Positions 32,178 through 41,781 of a stretch of DNA of 64,000 nucleotides are shown piece after piece (positions within the stretch are counted from its first letter, which is position 1; each line of letters begins with the position of its first letter). The notes beneath the pieces were generated by a model. That model made no database searches, was not told where the DNA came from, and was given only the letters and a program-made list of their open reading frames with translations. Source of the DNA: Piezodorus guildinii (taxonomy: Eukaryota > Arthropoda > Insecta > Hemiptera > Pentatomidae). The stretch spans positions 18,352,880 through 18,416,879 of the forward strand of contig CM041295.1 in assembly GCA_023052935.1 (NCBI GenBank), read 5' to 3'. The position numbers and the translations under genes are program-made.

Positions 32178-32407
32178 TATATATTTTTTACTTTCTAAAA
32201 TGAATCAATGCTCAATTTTCTTACCCCGGTAAAACATTCCTCTTAACTACAAAAAGCTCATCTACGTGGATATCACTAAGACCAAATCAAAATTTGAAAC
32301 AAAAGATCAATATTTTAAAAAGTCGAGTTTGACACTTGGGCCGTGCAGTATAAACGCGCTTTAACTGGAAAAACGGTCAAACATTCCTCTTAACGAAAAA
32401 AACCTTT

Positions 32408-32660
32408 TCTACTTGACTGTCATAAGGCCAATCTAGTCTTATGGAGTTGAGCTTTGGGGCTCTACTAAACCATTGAATTCTTCCCGTATCCAATCTTTCT
32501 AATCCACAATCCTTGCTGTAATCCTCAACGTTCCCTACTTGGTCACGAATAAACTCAACCACAGTGATCTTAATGTTCCATATGTTGCTGATTTGGACCA
32601 ACATAGATACTATTTCATGACAAACTCCATTACCACTTTAACCCACTACTTTCTATCCTC
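32408..32660 (+). mobile_element. Jockey-1 fragment
   Basis: Nucleotide match to the Jockey-1 segment encoding VELWGSTKPSNSSRIQSLQ through NVPYVADL, with stops. No 3' tail; SINE-2 follows at 32689. Confidence 0.78.
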
Positions 32661-32688
32661 CCATTTTCTTTAGTTCCTTTTAATTTTT

Positions 32689-32962
32689 CCCCATAGCGTA
32701 GTAGCTAGCATAACAGCTTTCTATGCCAATGGTCGCGGGTTCAATCCTGCGGGTGGCCCTGGGATTTTTTAATGGGAGTAAAAAATCCTTAGTCCTTCGG
32801 AGGGGACGTTAAAAGGTGGTCCCGAGTCTGTGCGATGTCAGGTACTCGTTAAAGATCCCTATCCTAATAAAACCTGGATAGGCAAAATTTAGGACTCCCA
32901 CTGTAGCATCGTCCGATTAGCCATAGTAGCATAAAAGTGACGTTAAACGAATAAAAAAAAAT
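32689..32962 (+). mobile_element. SINE-2, near full length
   Basis: tRNA-related head with A-box-like TAGCGTAGTAG and B-box GGTTCAATCC. The body contains GGGAGTAAAAAATCC, CTTCGGAGGGGACGTTAAAA, AAAGATCCCTATCCTAATAA and GTCCGATTAGCCATAGTAGC. It ends GTGACGTTAAACGAATAAA. Unrelated to SINE-1 in body and tail. Confidence 0.85.
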
Positions 32963-33092
32963 CCGATACGACTAAAAAAATTATGGATGCGAAACCTTAT
33001 TTTAATTAATATATTTTTTTTTTAACTTTTGTCCTCAACATTTTTTTCCTAAAAGCATAGACGGTATGTTTCATGGTAATTAAACTATTCTA

Positions 33093-33304
33093 GGGGTCAC
33101 CCATGGCTTACTGGCTAGCATAACAGTAGTTCATGCCCAAGTTCGCGGGTTAAAAGGTTGTCCCGAGCGTTTGCGTTGTCATATACGCGTTAAAGATCCC
33201 TATCCTAATTAAGGCTGGATAGGCAAAATTTAGGGCTCCCACTATAGCATTGTCCGATTAGCCATAGTAGCATAAAGGTGATGTTAAATGAATAAACAAA
33301 CAAA
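33093..33304 (+). mobile_element. SINE-2, internally deleted
   Basis: Same ends as the copy at 32689 but missing about 65 bp between the B-box and AAAAGGTTGTCCC. The joint lies at a shared GTT, suggesting a microhomology deletion. Confidence 0.82.
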
Positions 33305-34027
33305 ATTATTCTTTCAACAATAATTTTTTGATTGCCTAAATGAAAATTACGGCTCCTAGGAAACTTCATCAGAACGTTTGTTAGACGTTTTTGTAAATTA
33401 ACCATTAATAATGTATCAATATTTTATTATATTTATAATATCTCCTTAATATTTTGGTTGTTTGTAATCGATTTTCAAACTGCAACAGGAAAAATACTGA
33501 CTGTTTGAAAATAAAATTTAGAATATTACCTGGGCATCGTAATAATAATTTTTATTGTAAAAGACATTAATATACCTAGTAATATGTAACTGCAATCATT
33601 AAAGCCACACACAAATGAAATAAATCATAATATAATATAATCTTTTTGTATCATATTACGACTAATGATTCATTTGCAATCTGAGTGATTGTGATGGAGG
33701 AATGATTTGTTTGTAAGTCTATTATCTTCATAAATACAATTGCAATCAATGTCAAGATTGTATCATTAAATTTTATGACCATGCCTTGCAATGCAATGTT
33801 AAAAGGTAATAATTTACAGAAGCTGCTTGTGCAGTCGCGTAGTTATGTACAGTCGTAGTTATGTGCAGTCGCGTAGTTATGTCGCAATAGAACATTTACT
33901 GCACAATGAAATGTCATGAAATATCATGTCAGATCATACTTTAAGCAATAAGACATATTTAACACAACACCGTACGTTATAAAACGTAGGTTTCGAGTGT
34001 TGTTTGGTCTCATCTCTCGATATATAA
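33305..34027. other. AT-rich spacer with minisatellite
   Basis: No gene recognised. 33831-33882 holds three 16-18 bp repeats on a GCAGTCGCGTAGTTATGT theme. Confidence 0.45.
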
Positions 34028-34140
34028 AATGATACCACGGTTCTGGGTTTCCGCGAACTCTTAAACCACAGAACGGATTTTTATACGGCTTTTACTATAA
34101 TTTATGGCATTCTTTCCTGAAGGTCAAAAAGTAAATACAC
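34028..34140. repeat. dispersed repeat, copy 1
   Basis: Shares GGTTTCCGCGAACT, ACGGATTTTxATACGG and TTTTxC blocks with 35128-35225. The family is unnamed here. Confidence 0.55.
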
Positions 34141-34483
34141 TGCAATTTAGCATTTCTTTAAATGGAAAAAATAAATTTTCTATAACCAACTCCTCAAAAA
34201 AATAAGTAGTAATATAAAATACGTACAACATACCCCTGGATAGCGCATGCTTTTAGACAATTTTATATGCAATAAAAGAAATAGTAGAAGTAAATATAAA
34301 GTTTATGTAAGACCATAAACTTATGAACATATCTTATTGGTAAAGAGGAAGGTTACGATAGTTAAATGTTATGTTATAAACTAAACATTGTTATAATTTA
34401 TTACAATTTTAATACTATTTCATGAACAGATGTTTCACTGTAAACAAAATGGGATTCTCATGGAAACTTAATTGAACTTTAAG

Positions 34484-34990
34484 TTTTTTTGTTTTGTTTT
34501 TTAATCATTTTATTGGTATTTACAACTGTACTATTAAAAATACATCAAGTAAATGTGATGTGTTATATAATACAATAATATACTTGTAGAGAAGCTTCCC
34601 ATTGGAAGCACTCAAAAAATATTCTAAACTAGAAGGTCCCAGGGCCGTTTCCTTTTCAGGCGCCTCGGAGGATTATCCGGAATCGATGAGGAAGAAAGGA
34701 TTGAAACTAGTGGATTAGAGTGCGAATGAAGTTTGTCATGAAAGGATTGATACTTGGTCCGGGCCAAATCAGTAACAAAGGGAACATTAAGGTCTTTATG
34801 GATAAGTTTATTCGTGACAAAGTAAGGAGCGTTGAGGATTTTACGAAGGATTTTGGATTGTAAGGATTGGAAGCGGGAAGAATTTGATGGTTTAGTAGAG
34901 CCCCAAAGCTTTACTCCCTAAGTCAAGATTGGTCTTATAATAGTCATGTAGATGAGCCTTTTGTAGTTCAGAGGAAGGTTTGACCGTTAA
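34484..34990 (-). mobile_element. Jockey-1 3' end, antisense
   Basis: Poly-T at the left, then the antisense 3' UTR and the last ~150 codons of ORF2 (complement of PRRLKRKRP, DLARTKYQSFHDKL and VKLWGSTKPSNSS). Flanks ATTGAACTTTAA (left) and ATTGAATTTAA (right) look like a TSD with one indel. Coding frame is broken. Confidence 0.8.
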
Positions 34991-35043
34991 CATTTAAAAT
35001 TGAATTTAAATAGTTCCTTTGAAATATATTTTTTTTTTTATGA

Positions 35044-35048
<5 letters not shown>

Positions 35049-35119
<71 letters not shown>
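35049..35119. repeat. (CT)n(AT)n compound microsatellite
   Basis: About 13 CT units followed by about 22 AT units. Open frames here (poly Ser-Leu or Tyr-Ile) are artefacts. Confidence 0.95.
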
Positions 35120-35123
<4 letters not shown>

Positions 35124-35127
35124 TTAA

Positions 35128-35225
35128 ATGTTACCAGGATTCTTGGTTTCCGCGAACTACTTCTAAACGACTGGACGGATTTTGATACGGTTTTTACCAT
35201 CATTTAGGGCATAATTTTGTTTCTT
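35128..35225. repeat. dispersed repeat, copy 2
   Basis: See 34028-34140. Same orientation, about 1.1 kb away, with the antisense Jockey-1 tail and microsatellite between. Confidence 0.55.
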
Positions 35226-35859
35226 AACTAGTTCTAAACTGAATGCTTAGCACGGGTTCGATTTGAATGAGGTGTTAAATATGTTTAAAAAAGCTCTTTT
35301 GAACCGAATCAGAGTTTCATTTCTTTTGGATTTTTAGTTCATTGTAACAAAAAGTGCAAAAAGCAAAAATTTATTTCATAACGTCTATTTATAAATATAT
35401 TTAATCGTCGACAGAAATGAGAAAAATAAATTGGTCGGTATAATTTATTATTTTAAAGTGATGGATAAATTACAGAAAATTCCATTTTGCCACCTAAGGA
35501 AGACTTGATTGCATTGCATGTTTTCAAAATCTATAGAATGTTTTGTTTTTGTTTTTTTATATGGATTATTTTTACCGAAAAACCCTTTTTGGTTTACTGT
35601 GGAGGGGAAGTGAATCATTCACTAACATAATATCTTCGACTGACAGGGATGGGGAGGGGTAGACTGAAGCGTAGATGGGAGAATAAAATTACACACCCCA
35701 ATGCTGCCGATATGAGGTCCGATTGGTTTAAACGAGGGGAAACTCCAACGTGGGGTTAGAAAATTGTCGTTCTTTACTTTCTGCGGAGCAAAATATTGAT
35801 TCTATTGTATGTTCTACTTTCTCTATATAAAATATATTAGTTCAGGAGCCAACAGATGT
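35226..35859. other. unassigned; possible LINE C-terminus
   Basis: 35645-35765 translates (+) as GRLKRRWENKITHPNAADMR, reminiscent of LINE C-terminal basic segments, but too short to assign. The rest is unrecognised. Confidence 0.3.
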
Positions 35860-35984
35860 GTGTTGAGTTACCTCATCGAAGATACATCTAGAAATATTTT
35901 TTTAAATTTGTGTGTACCATACTCATAGCAATAATGCACTTCTTGTGGTCCTAAAACTGTTAAAAAGTAGCTAATTAACTTGAT
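35860..35984. repeat. dispersed repeat, left half of filled site
   Basis: With 37005-37060 this forms a repeat split by RTE-4; the uninterrupted inverted copy is at 40215-40385. Confidence 0.75.
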
Positions 35985-36684
35985 ACTATTTAGAGAATTA
36001 AATTGGGAAAGCCTGGGAATATCTGTCAATGGGAAAAAGCTCAACAACTTAAGATTTGCGGACGATATATGTCTAATATCTCCGGACATAAACGGCCTAA
36101 GGCGGATGATAGAGGAAATAGTAGGCATTAGCAAAAAATATGGACTTAATATAAATACAGCAAAAACTAAAATTATGACAAACTCAATAAAAATACCAGT
36201 TTATGCTAACAATAGTGAGATAGAATATGTAGAGGAGTACATTTACTTAGGGCAGACGATATCATTTAGAGAAAATATCAATAAGGAAATAGAAAGAAGA
36301 GTTAAGCTCGGGTGGTGCAAATATTGGTCTCTCCAAAAGATCTTCAAAAGCAATCTATCACTAGATCTTAAAACCAAAGTTCTGACCACATGTGTATATC
36401 CCACGGTTCTCTACGGGGCTCAAACCTGGGCACTTACAAGAAAACTCGACCGGAGGCTGAATACCATGCAAATGCAGCTTCTAAGAAGTTTAATGTTTAT
36501 TCAGAAAAGGGAGAGAATAAAAAACGAAAATATTCTTCAGAAAGTGAACATTAAAAGTCTAAGGGTTGAGGCACATCGATTAAAATGGAGCTGGGCTGGG
36601 CACTTGGCCAGGCTGAAAGACGAAAGATGGACCAGAGCTTGCACGGAGTGGATCCCGAGAGAGGACAGCAGACAGACGGGGTGA
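35980..36684 (+). CDS. reverse transcriptase fragment, RTE-4 LINE
   Basis: An open frame of 234 codons. The ATG at 35980 lies in the target site, so the true protein began further upstream and was lost by truncation. It holds NNLRFADDICLISPDINGL with the catalytic FADD at residues 27-30, then KKYGLNINTAKTKIM, YIYLGQTISFREN, PTVLYGAQTWALTRKLDRRL and HRLKWSWAGHLARLKDERWT. These are the palm motif and connection region typical of RTE-like elements. Fingers and endonuclease are absent, so no activity is expected. The uninterrupted frame suggests modest age. Confidence 0.82.
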   Translation: MILFRELNWESLGISVNGKKLNNLRFADDICLISPDINGLRRMIEEIVGISKKYGLNINTAKTKIMTNSIKIPVYANNSEIEYVEEYIYLGQTISFRENINKEIERRVKLGWCKYWSLQKIFKSNLSLDLKTKVLTTCVYPTVLYGAQTWALTRKLDRRLNTMQMQLLRSLMFIQKRERIKNENILQKVNIKSLRVEAHRLKWSWAGHLARLKDERWTRACTEWIPREDSRQTG

Positions 36685-37004
36685 CCACATCGCAGGTCGA
36701 GGGACGAATTGACGCAGACTGTTGGCGAAAACTGGTGGCTGGTTGCGAGGGACAAATCCTGGTGGACAGACGTTTTAAAAAATATTTAATTTGTGTTTGA
36801 TTTTGGTGTATTTTTCAAAGAATCTGTTTTGTTTTGTTTTTTGGAGTTTTGTATTTTATAATTATTTGTATTTGTATTTCTTTGGATTATTTGCTTTTTT
36901 TAAATATTTTATTATTTCTAACTATAGCCAACTTCTATAAATTCCTCCCTATGGGAGAGGCTTTTGTCAATACGATGCCGATAAAGCTATTATTATTATT
37001 ATTA
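35985..37004 (+). mobile_element. RTE-like LINE (family RTE-4), 5'-truncated, with TSD
   Basis: 1020 bp with a (TTA)n tail, flanked by a perfect 13 bp TSD TAATTAACTTGAT (35972-35984 and 37005-37017). An inverted paralogue of the flanking repeat at 40215-40385 lacks the insert and has the target once (40253-40265), confirming both ends. It carries the C-terminal part of a reverse transcriptase. Confidence 0.92.
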
Positions 37005-37080
37005 TAATTAACTTGATGAAGTGATCAATTACATCCGATTTTCTGGCCCTTCGAAGATACGATTTTTGATTGTTTAAACT

Positions 37081-37629
37081 TTTTTTTAAATATATTTTTA
37101 TTGATTTTACAACTATATACACAATATATACAACAAGTAAAAGGGCTAAAATAACAAAAGTAGGCATGGAATAGTCTTGTGAAAAAGCTACCCAGTAGTA
37201 GCACTTCTCCCGTCTCTTCAGGCGCCTCGGAGGATTATCGGGATAGTTGAGGGGTTACAAACAAGCGGGTCTGAGTGGACAGGTGGTTTGGAATTAAAGG
37301 AGGTGTTTCTATCTTGGGCTAAGTCTGGGATATTGAGGTCTCTATGGATGAGTTTATTCGTAACAAAATTAGGAGCATTGAGGATTTTACGTAGGATTTT
37401 GGATTGCAGAGATGAGATGTGGGAGGAGTTTAATAGTTTAGGGGACCCCCATAGCTCAATGACATAGGTCCAAATAGGTCTGATGATGGTTATGTAAACG
37501 AGTTTTTTGTAGTAAAAAGGGAGTTTTGATCGTTTGCCGAGTAAGTGTTGTAGTAAGCGGTATCTGCAGGCAGTTTCTTGTCGCTTCAGTCTAGTGTGAG
37601 GATTCCAAGTAAGGCGCTTCTCTAAATTT
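37081..37629 (-). mobile_element. Jockey-1 3' end, antisense, with TSD
   Basis: Poly-T at left, antisense 3' UTR and C-terminal coding part (complement of PRRLKRREK, DLNIPDLAQDRNTSFNSK and IELWGSPKLLNSS). Perfect 11 bp TSD TTGTTTAAACT (37070-37080 and 37630-37640). Coding frame is damaged. Confidence 0.85.
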
Positions 37630-37640
37630 TTGTTTAAACT

Positions 37641-37949
37641 AATCTTTTATGTTTCAAAAATGACGAAATACATTTCATGGGAATTAGAAACTCTTATTAA
37701 TGACCGCTAGAAGAGCAAACGTCCAGCGAAACCACGTGGAGGCTGGCGGTCCAAACGTTAAGATGGCTTTTGGTGTGCAATAATTACTATTTCAGTGCAA
37801 AGTGACTTCGAATAAGACTATAGACTATAGATTGAGTTAATAATAATTATATTATACGACTAAATTGTGATATTATACGACTTTGATAATATTTATAAGT
37901 TTTTTAATTTATTTTTAATGTAGAATATCTGTGATTTTATTTCTTCTGC
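37641..37949. other. unassigned spacer
   Basis: No gene or repeat recognised. ATT-rich, with direct TTATACGACT repeats at about 37852 and 37874. Confidence 0.35.
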
Positions 37950-37964
37950 TATGTGTAAAGAAAT

Positions 37965-39392
37965 AGAGAAGCGGGCGTTTCCAAAATACATTTTTTAGTT
38001 AAAAAGATCTGGGAAACTGAAAAAATGACCGAAGAATGGAAAGAATCAATACTTATTCCGATTCACAAAAAAGGACCGAGGTCGGATTGTAACAACTATC
38101 GTGGGATCTCTCTTCTCCAGTATGCTATAAAATACTCTCGTCAATTCTAACTAGTCGAATCACGGAATACGCTGAGGAAATTATCGGAGATTTCCAATGT
38201 GGTTTTAGGCGGAATCGCTCGACTATTGACCAAATATTTTCCTTACGTCAAATATTAGAGAAAAATTTGGAATACAACGGTGTAGTCCATCAACTTTATA
38301 TCGATTTTAAAAAGGCTTATGATTCAATAGACCGTCAGAAGCTATATAACATCATGATTGAACAGGGAATACCTAGAAAGTTAGTAAACCTAGTAAAGAT
38401 GTGTTTGTCGGAAACATTCCATAAAGTTAGAATCGGTCATAATTACTCCGAGAGATTTGAGGTGCGATCGGGTTTGAAACAGGGTGACTCCCTTTCACCT
38501 GTGTTATTTAATATAGCTTTAGAATATGTCATAGAAAAGGTTATGTGTACTGAGAAAGGCTTAAATATGGGTGACAAGATTCCGGTTTTGGGGTATGCCG
38601 ATGATCTGGTACTGCTAGGTGAAGACACGGAAACCAACAAACTAAATACAAGTGTGTTAATAAAAACCGGTAAAGAAATAGGACTCGAATTAAATACCGA
38701 TAAGATCAAGTATATGATTAGTAGCAGAAACTGTGTCGATCTTGGTGATATTGATGTATCAGGTCATACTTTTGAACATGTAGAGAAATTCAAGTATTTA
38801 GGTTCAATTATAACTAGAAAAAATGAAATCCAGGAAGAAATAAAGTCCCGGTTAAAGGTGGGAAATGCGTGCTATTATTCAGTTGCTAAGTTACTTAGTT
38901 CGCGGCTTCTATCTAAAAACTTAAAGATTAGAATTTATAAAACTATTATTCTTCCGACGGTTCTTTACGGATGTGAAACGTGGCCGCTTACTTTGAAGGA
39001 TGAACAACGGCATAAGGTTTTCGAAAATAAGGTATTGCGTAAAATATTTGGTCCAAAGAGAGATGAGGCCACTGGGGAGTTTAGAAGGTTTCACAACGTG
39101 GAACTGCGGAACTTGCATCCGGTGGATATAATTGAGCTGATTGCATCGCGGAGACTCAAATGGGCGAGTAAAGTTGTGCTCGATGACGAGCGGATTCCGA
39201 GAAAGTTGGTATTTGCTGATCCGACTGGTAGGCGTCCGAAAGGTAGGCCGAAGCGGAGATGGGAGGATTGCGTTAAGGCTGATCTCGGGAGCTTGGGCTT
39301 GAATGGTGAACATTGGACGAGTCTGTGTAGGCGGAATTTGGTGGTATCGGCATCGAACCTTCGGGTTCGCTAAGCCTATTATTATTATTATT
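37965..39392 (+). mobile_element. RTE-1 LINE, best copy, 5'-truncated, with TSD
   Basis: 1428 bp from within the RT domain to a (TTA)n tail, flanked by a perfect TSD of 14-15 bp, (T)ATGTGTAAAGAAAT (37951-37964 and 39393-39406). Upstream of the long frame, NNYRGISLL (about 38090) and GDFQCGFRRNRSTIDQIF are readable across a frameshift near 38120. This copy serves as the reference for other RTE-1 fragments. Confidence 0.92.
38267..39373 (+). CDS. RTE-1 reverse transcriptase, C-terminal two thirds
   Basis: Open for 368 codons. Motifs in order: VHQLYIDFKKAYDSIDRQKL (metal-binding Asp, about residue 13), SGLKQGDSLSPVLFNIALEY (about 68-87), YADD at 110-113 (catalytic), GLELNTDKIKYMISSRN, FKYLGSIITRKNEIQEEIK, PTVLYGCETWPLTLKDEQ, RRLKWASKVVLDDERIPRKL and a basic tail GRRPKGRPKRRWEDC. 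This matches arthropod RTE-like LINEs. The endonuclease and N-terminal RT are missing, so it cannot mobilise itself. The first ATG here is internal to the original protein. Confidence 0.88.
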   Translation: MEYNGVVHQLYIDFKKAYDSIDRQKLYNIMIEQGIPRKLVNLVKMCLSETFHKVRIGHNYSERFEVRSGLKQGDSLSPVLFNIALEYVIEKVMCTEKGLNMGDKIPVLGYADDLVLLGEDTETNKLNTSVLIKTGKEIGLELNTDKIKYMISSRNCVDLGDIDVSGHTFEHVEKFKYLGSIITRKNEIQEEIKSRLKVGNACYYSVAKLLSSRLLSKNLKIRIYKTIILPTVLYGCETWPLTLKDEQRHKVFENKVLRKIFGPKRDEATGEFRRFHNVELRNLHPVDIIELIASRRLKWASKVVLDDERIPRKLVFADPTGRRPKGRPKRRWEDCVKADLGSLGLNGEHWTSLCRRNLVVSASNLRVR

Positions 39393-39535
39393 ATGTGTAA
39401 AGAAATGTATAAAATTTCAATATGAAAATATTAGGGGAATAATAAAAGTATGATAAGGCTGATTGGGGACTGCAAAGTCTTGAAATTGAAAAAATGCCAA
39501 AATTTTAATATAGTTTTGAGTTTTACTTCTTAAAA

Positions 39536-39852
39536 AAAAAAAAAACCTGTACCACTACAACCCATGAAGGGTCTTGGGCTCAGTACATATAGAGATTCGT
39601 ACTGTTTCTAGGCCAACGGCAGTGCAATGAGGTGATTAGGCCTTAATCACGCTCAGCCGCCAGTTTCCCCAATTAATTTGGGTACCCACTTTATAGAGGC
39701 TGGGTCTGCCCAAGGAGGGTCTCCATACCCTAGGGTCGCCCCCCGACTGAATTAACAGAATAAATAATATTTCTGCCACAGCCGGGATTCGAACCCAGGA
39801 CCCGGAGCACAGCAGACTAGTGCTCTATCCACTAGACCACGCCGCTCTCCTC
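39536..39852 (-). mobile_element. SINE-1, full length, antisense, 20 bp TSD
   Basis: Antisense copy with B-box complement GGATTCGAACC and A-box complement CCACTAGACCA near its right end, and the oligo-T tail as A-rich sequence at left. Flanked by a perfect 20 bp direct repeat TTGAGTTTTACTTCTTAAAA (39516-39535 and 39853-39872). The long clean TSD indicates LINE-mediated insertion and makes this one of the younger copies. Confidence 0.93.
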
Positions 39853-39872
39853 TTGAGTTTTACTTCTTAAAA

Positions 39873-40214
39873 CAAATTAATTATATGTTTATTTCATGAA
39901 TTGTTAGCCAGTTAGAAACAAATAAACAAATCTCTCCGTAATTCGAACATTGGTAGTAGAAAATTGTAGGCATTAATTTTACATCAATCTACCACTATAC
40001 ATTTTTATTTTATAATGCAGTATTAAAAAAAAAACTTTTTGATCCCTAAAAATGCCATAAATCCTTAAACTTATAGGAAAAAAAAATTATAGGATGAAAA
40101 CTTTGTGCAATAAATGTAAAAACTAAAAAAACTTATTTATTTCATATTTTATTAATTTTAGTTTTTACATTTAATGCAAACATTTATTTTAAAATATAGA
40201 AATAGCTAGATATA
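39873..40214. other. AT-rich spacer
   Basis: No feature recognised. Confidence 0.4.
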
Positions 40215-40385
40215 TTTAAATAGCTAGAAAATTAGATGTAACTGATCACTTCATCAAGTTAATTAGCTACTTTTTAATAGTTTTAGAACCGCAAGAAATG
40301 CATTTTTGTTAGATATAGTATAAACAAATTTTTTAAAATATTTCTAGATTAATGTTCGATGATGTAGTCAACCAGGCATCTGGTT
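40215..40385 (-). repeat. dispersed repeat, empty site of RTE-4 target
   Basis: Inverted, uninterrupted copy of 35860-35984 joined to 37018-37060. Contains the target ATCAAGTTAATTA once (40253-40265). Confidence 0.78.
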
Positions 40386-40394
40386 CCTGGACTA

Positions 40395-40797
40395 AATAGT
40401 TTGAGAACGTATTGTGATGGTGAACATTTTGAATTCCAGTATTTCAGTGGTAATACAGGTTTTAGGGTTCTCCGAGTCCTAAAGACCAAGTCTGGGAAAA
40501 AGGGCTTGAAAAAGCTCAAGAACGAATCAATGAAAAATCTGAAATTTCATATTTAATTCATTTCTATACCGGGGATGATATATAACCGTTTCACTAAAAT
40601 CTACGAACAAGATGGGCCACTTTATAAATTGCATTTTAATGTTGCTTTTTTTAAAGCTGGACGATTTTAATTAAATTTACTATATTGATGTAGGATTGAA
40701 TAGGCTTTAATTTAATGTAGGTCTTATCTTGATTCAAATCGTTTAACAGGGCTTAAATGCCATATTTTTCTTCCATTAATGTTCCTTTTATTTGAAA
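40395..40797 (+). mobile_element. HLR, first half
   Basis: Contains GTATTGTGATGGTGAACATT, GTCTGGGAAAAAGGGC, CTGAAATTTCATATTTAA and AACAGGGCTTAAATGCC, and stops at the antisense RTE-1 copy. The terminal hairpin is not preserved. Confidence 0.65.
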
Positions 40798-40911
40798 TAA
40801 ATAACCGAAGGTTCATAGCTGATACCACCAATCTTGGCCAACATAATTCAATCCAATGACTACAGTCCAAGCCCAAGACCCTGAGATCATACTTTAAAAA
40901 CCCTCCCATGA

Positions 40912-41781
40912 ACAGAAATAGTTCAGTGCACTAATTGCCAAACTTTGGGGCACACGAGATCTTACTGTCACCACCAGGCACGATGTGTCAAATGTGCAGG
41001 TTTGCACTCAACAGATGCCTGCCCTAAGCCTCGTGACACTCCAGCGAAATGTGCTTTATGCAACGAAGAGCACCCAGCAAATTACAAAGGCTGCATAGTC
41101 TACAGAACTAGACTCAGACAAAAAGAACTTTACTCAGCCTCAATATCGCAAACCCAGAAAAGTTCTGTTCCAGAAGAAGAAAAACCTGGCCCTTCAGAGA
41201 GGAGCGTTCCTATCGCCCGGAGGACTGCAGGAATCAATCCAACTCAACGACCTTCGACCTCCTATAGTTCTTCTTCCAAGACCTACTCTGCAGTAATGTC
41301 ACTTCGCTCTCAGCCGCCTCGACCTTCCTCATCCCAGCCTCAGACTTCCTCTCATCCTCAACCACAGACCTCCCAACCTCAGCCTCAGACCTCTCATGTA
41401 CTTTCTCAGCCTAAATTTTCAAAAAACAATTTCACCCCTAAAAATGTCTCCTCGAGAGTTGAGTTACCCCCTGTTATTCCTCCTCAGAACACTCCTAAAG
41501 TTCCAGTTTCATCCCTTCCTTCTAACCACTTCGAACCCTCATCAGAAGTACCATTGAATATTCAACCCTCACAACTTCCCCAAAGAAAGACCCAACCCCC
41601 TCTTGCCCAAATTAATCCTCCATCCTATGACACTACCTACTATCCCTATTCCAGCCAAAACCCATCTGATATTACATCTATCCTCTCATCCTTCCTACTA
41701 GATCTCCAAAACACAATAAGACCTCTCATATCTCTCCTTACAAATCTCCTGTCACAATTCCCACTTAATCTCCCACGATGA
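40912..41781 (+). CDS. Jockey-1 ORF1, gag-like nucleic-acid-binding protein (5'-truncated)
   Basis: Three zinc knuckles lie at the N-terminal end of what remains. The first is CTNCQTLGHTRSYC (C-x2-C-x4-H-x4-C, from 40927). The second is CVKCAGLHSTDAC and the third CALCNEEHPANYKGC. A Pro/Ser/Gln-rich tail follows (repeats of QPQTS). Jockey ORF1 proteins bind the element RNA in RNP particles. The N-terminal half is lost; the TGA just upstream (40909) straddles the insertion junction. The stop overlaps the ORF2 start as ATGA (41778-41781), which suggests termination-reinitiation. Confidence 0.9.
   Translation, partial: TEIVQCTNCQTLGHTRSYCHHQARCVKCAGLHSTDACPKPRDTPAKCALCNEEHPANYKGCIVYRTRLRQKELYSASISQTQKSSVPEEEKPGPSERSVPIARRTAGINPTQRPSTSYSSSSKTYSAVMSLRSQPPRPSSSQPQTSSHPQPQTSQPQPQTSHVLSQPKFSKNNFTPKNVSSRVELPPVIPPQNTPKVPVSSLPSNHFEPSSEVPLNIQPSQLPQRKTQPPLAQINPPSYDTTYYPYSSQNPSDITSILSSFLLDLQNTIRPLISLLTNLLSQFPLNLPR

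Noticed and set aside
33831..33882. CRISPR-like array
   Set aside because: Three contiguous 16-18 bp units with no spacers in a eukaryotic repeat region.
35000..35203. Open frames on both strands over the (CT)n(AT)n repeat
   Set aside because: Poly Ser-Leu and Tyr-Ile translations of a microsatellite.
40945..41781. Host zinc-finger (CCHC) RNA-binding protein
   Set aside because: The overlap with ORF2 (ATGA), TSD and poly(A) show that it is Jockey ORF1.
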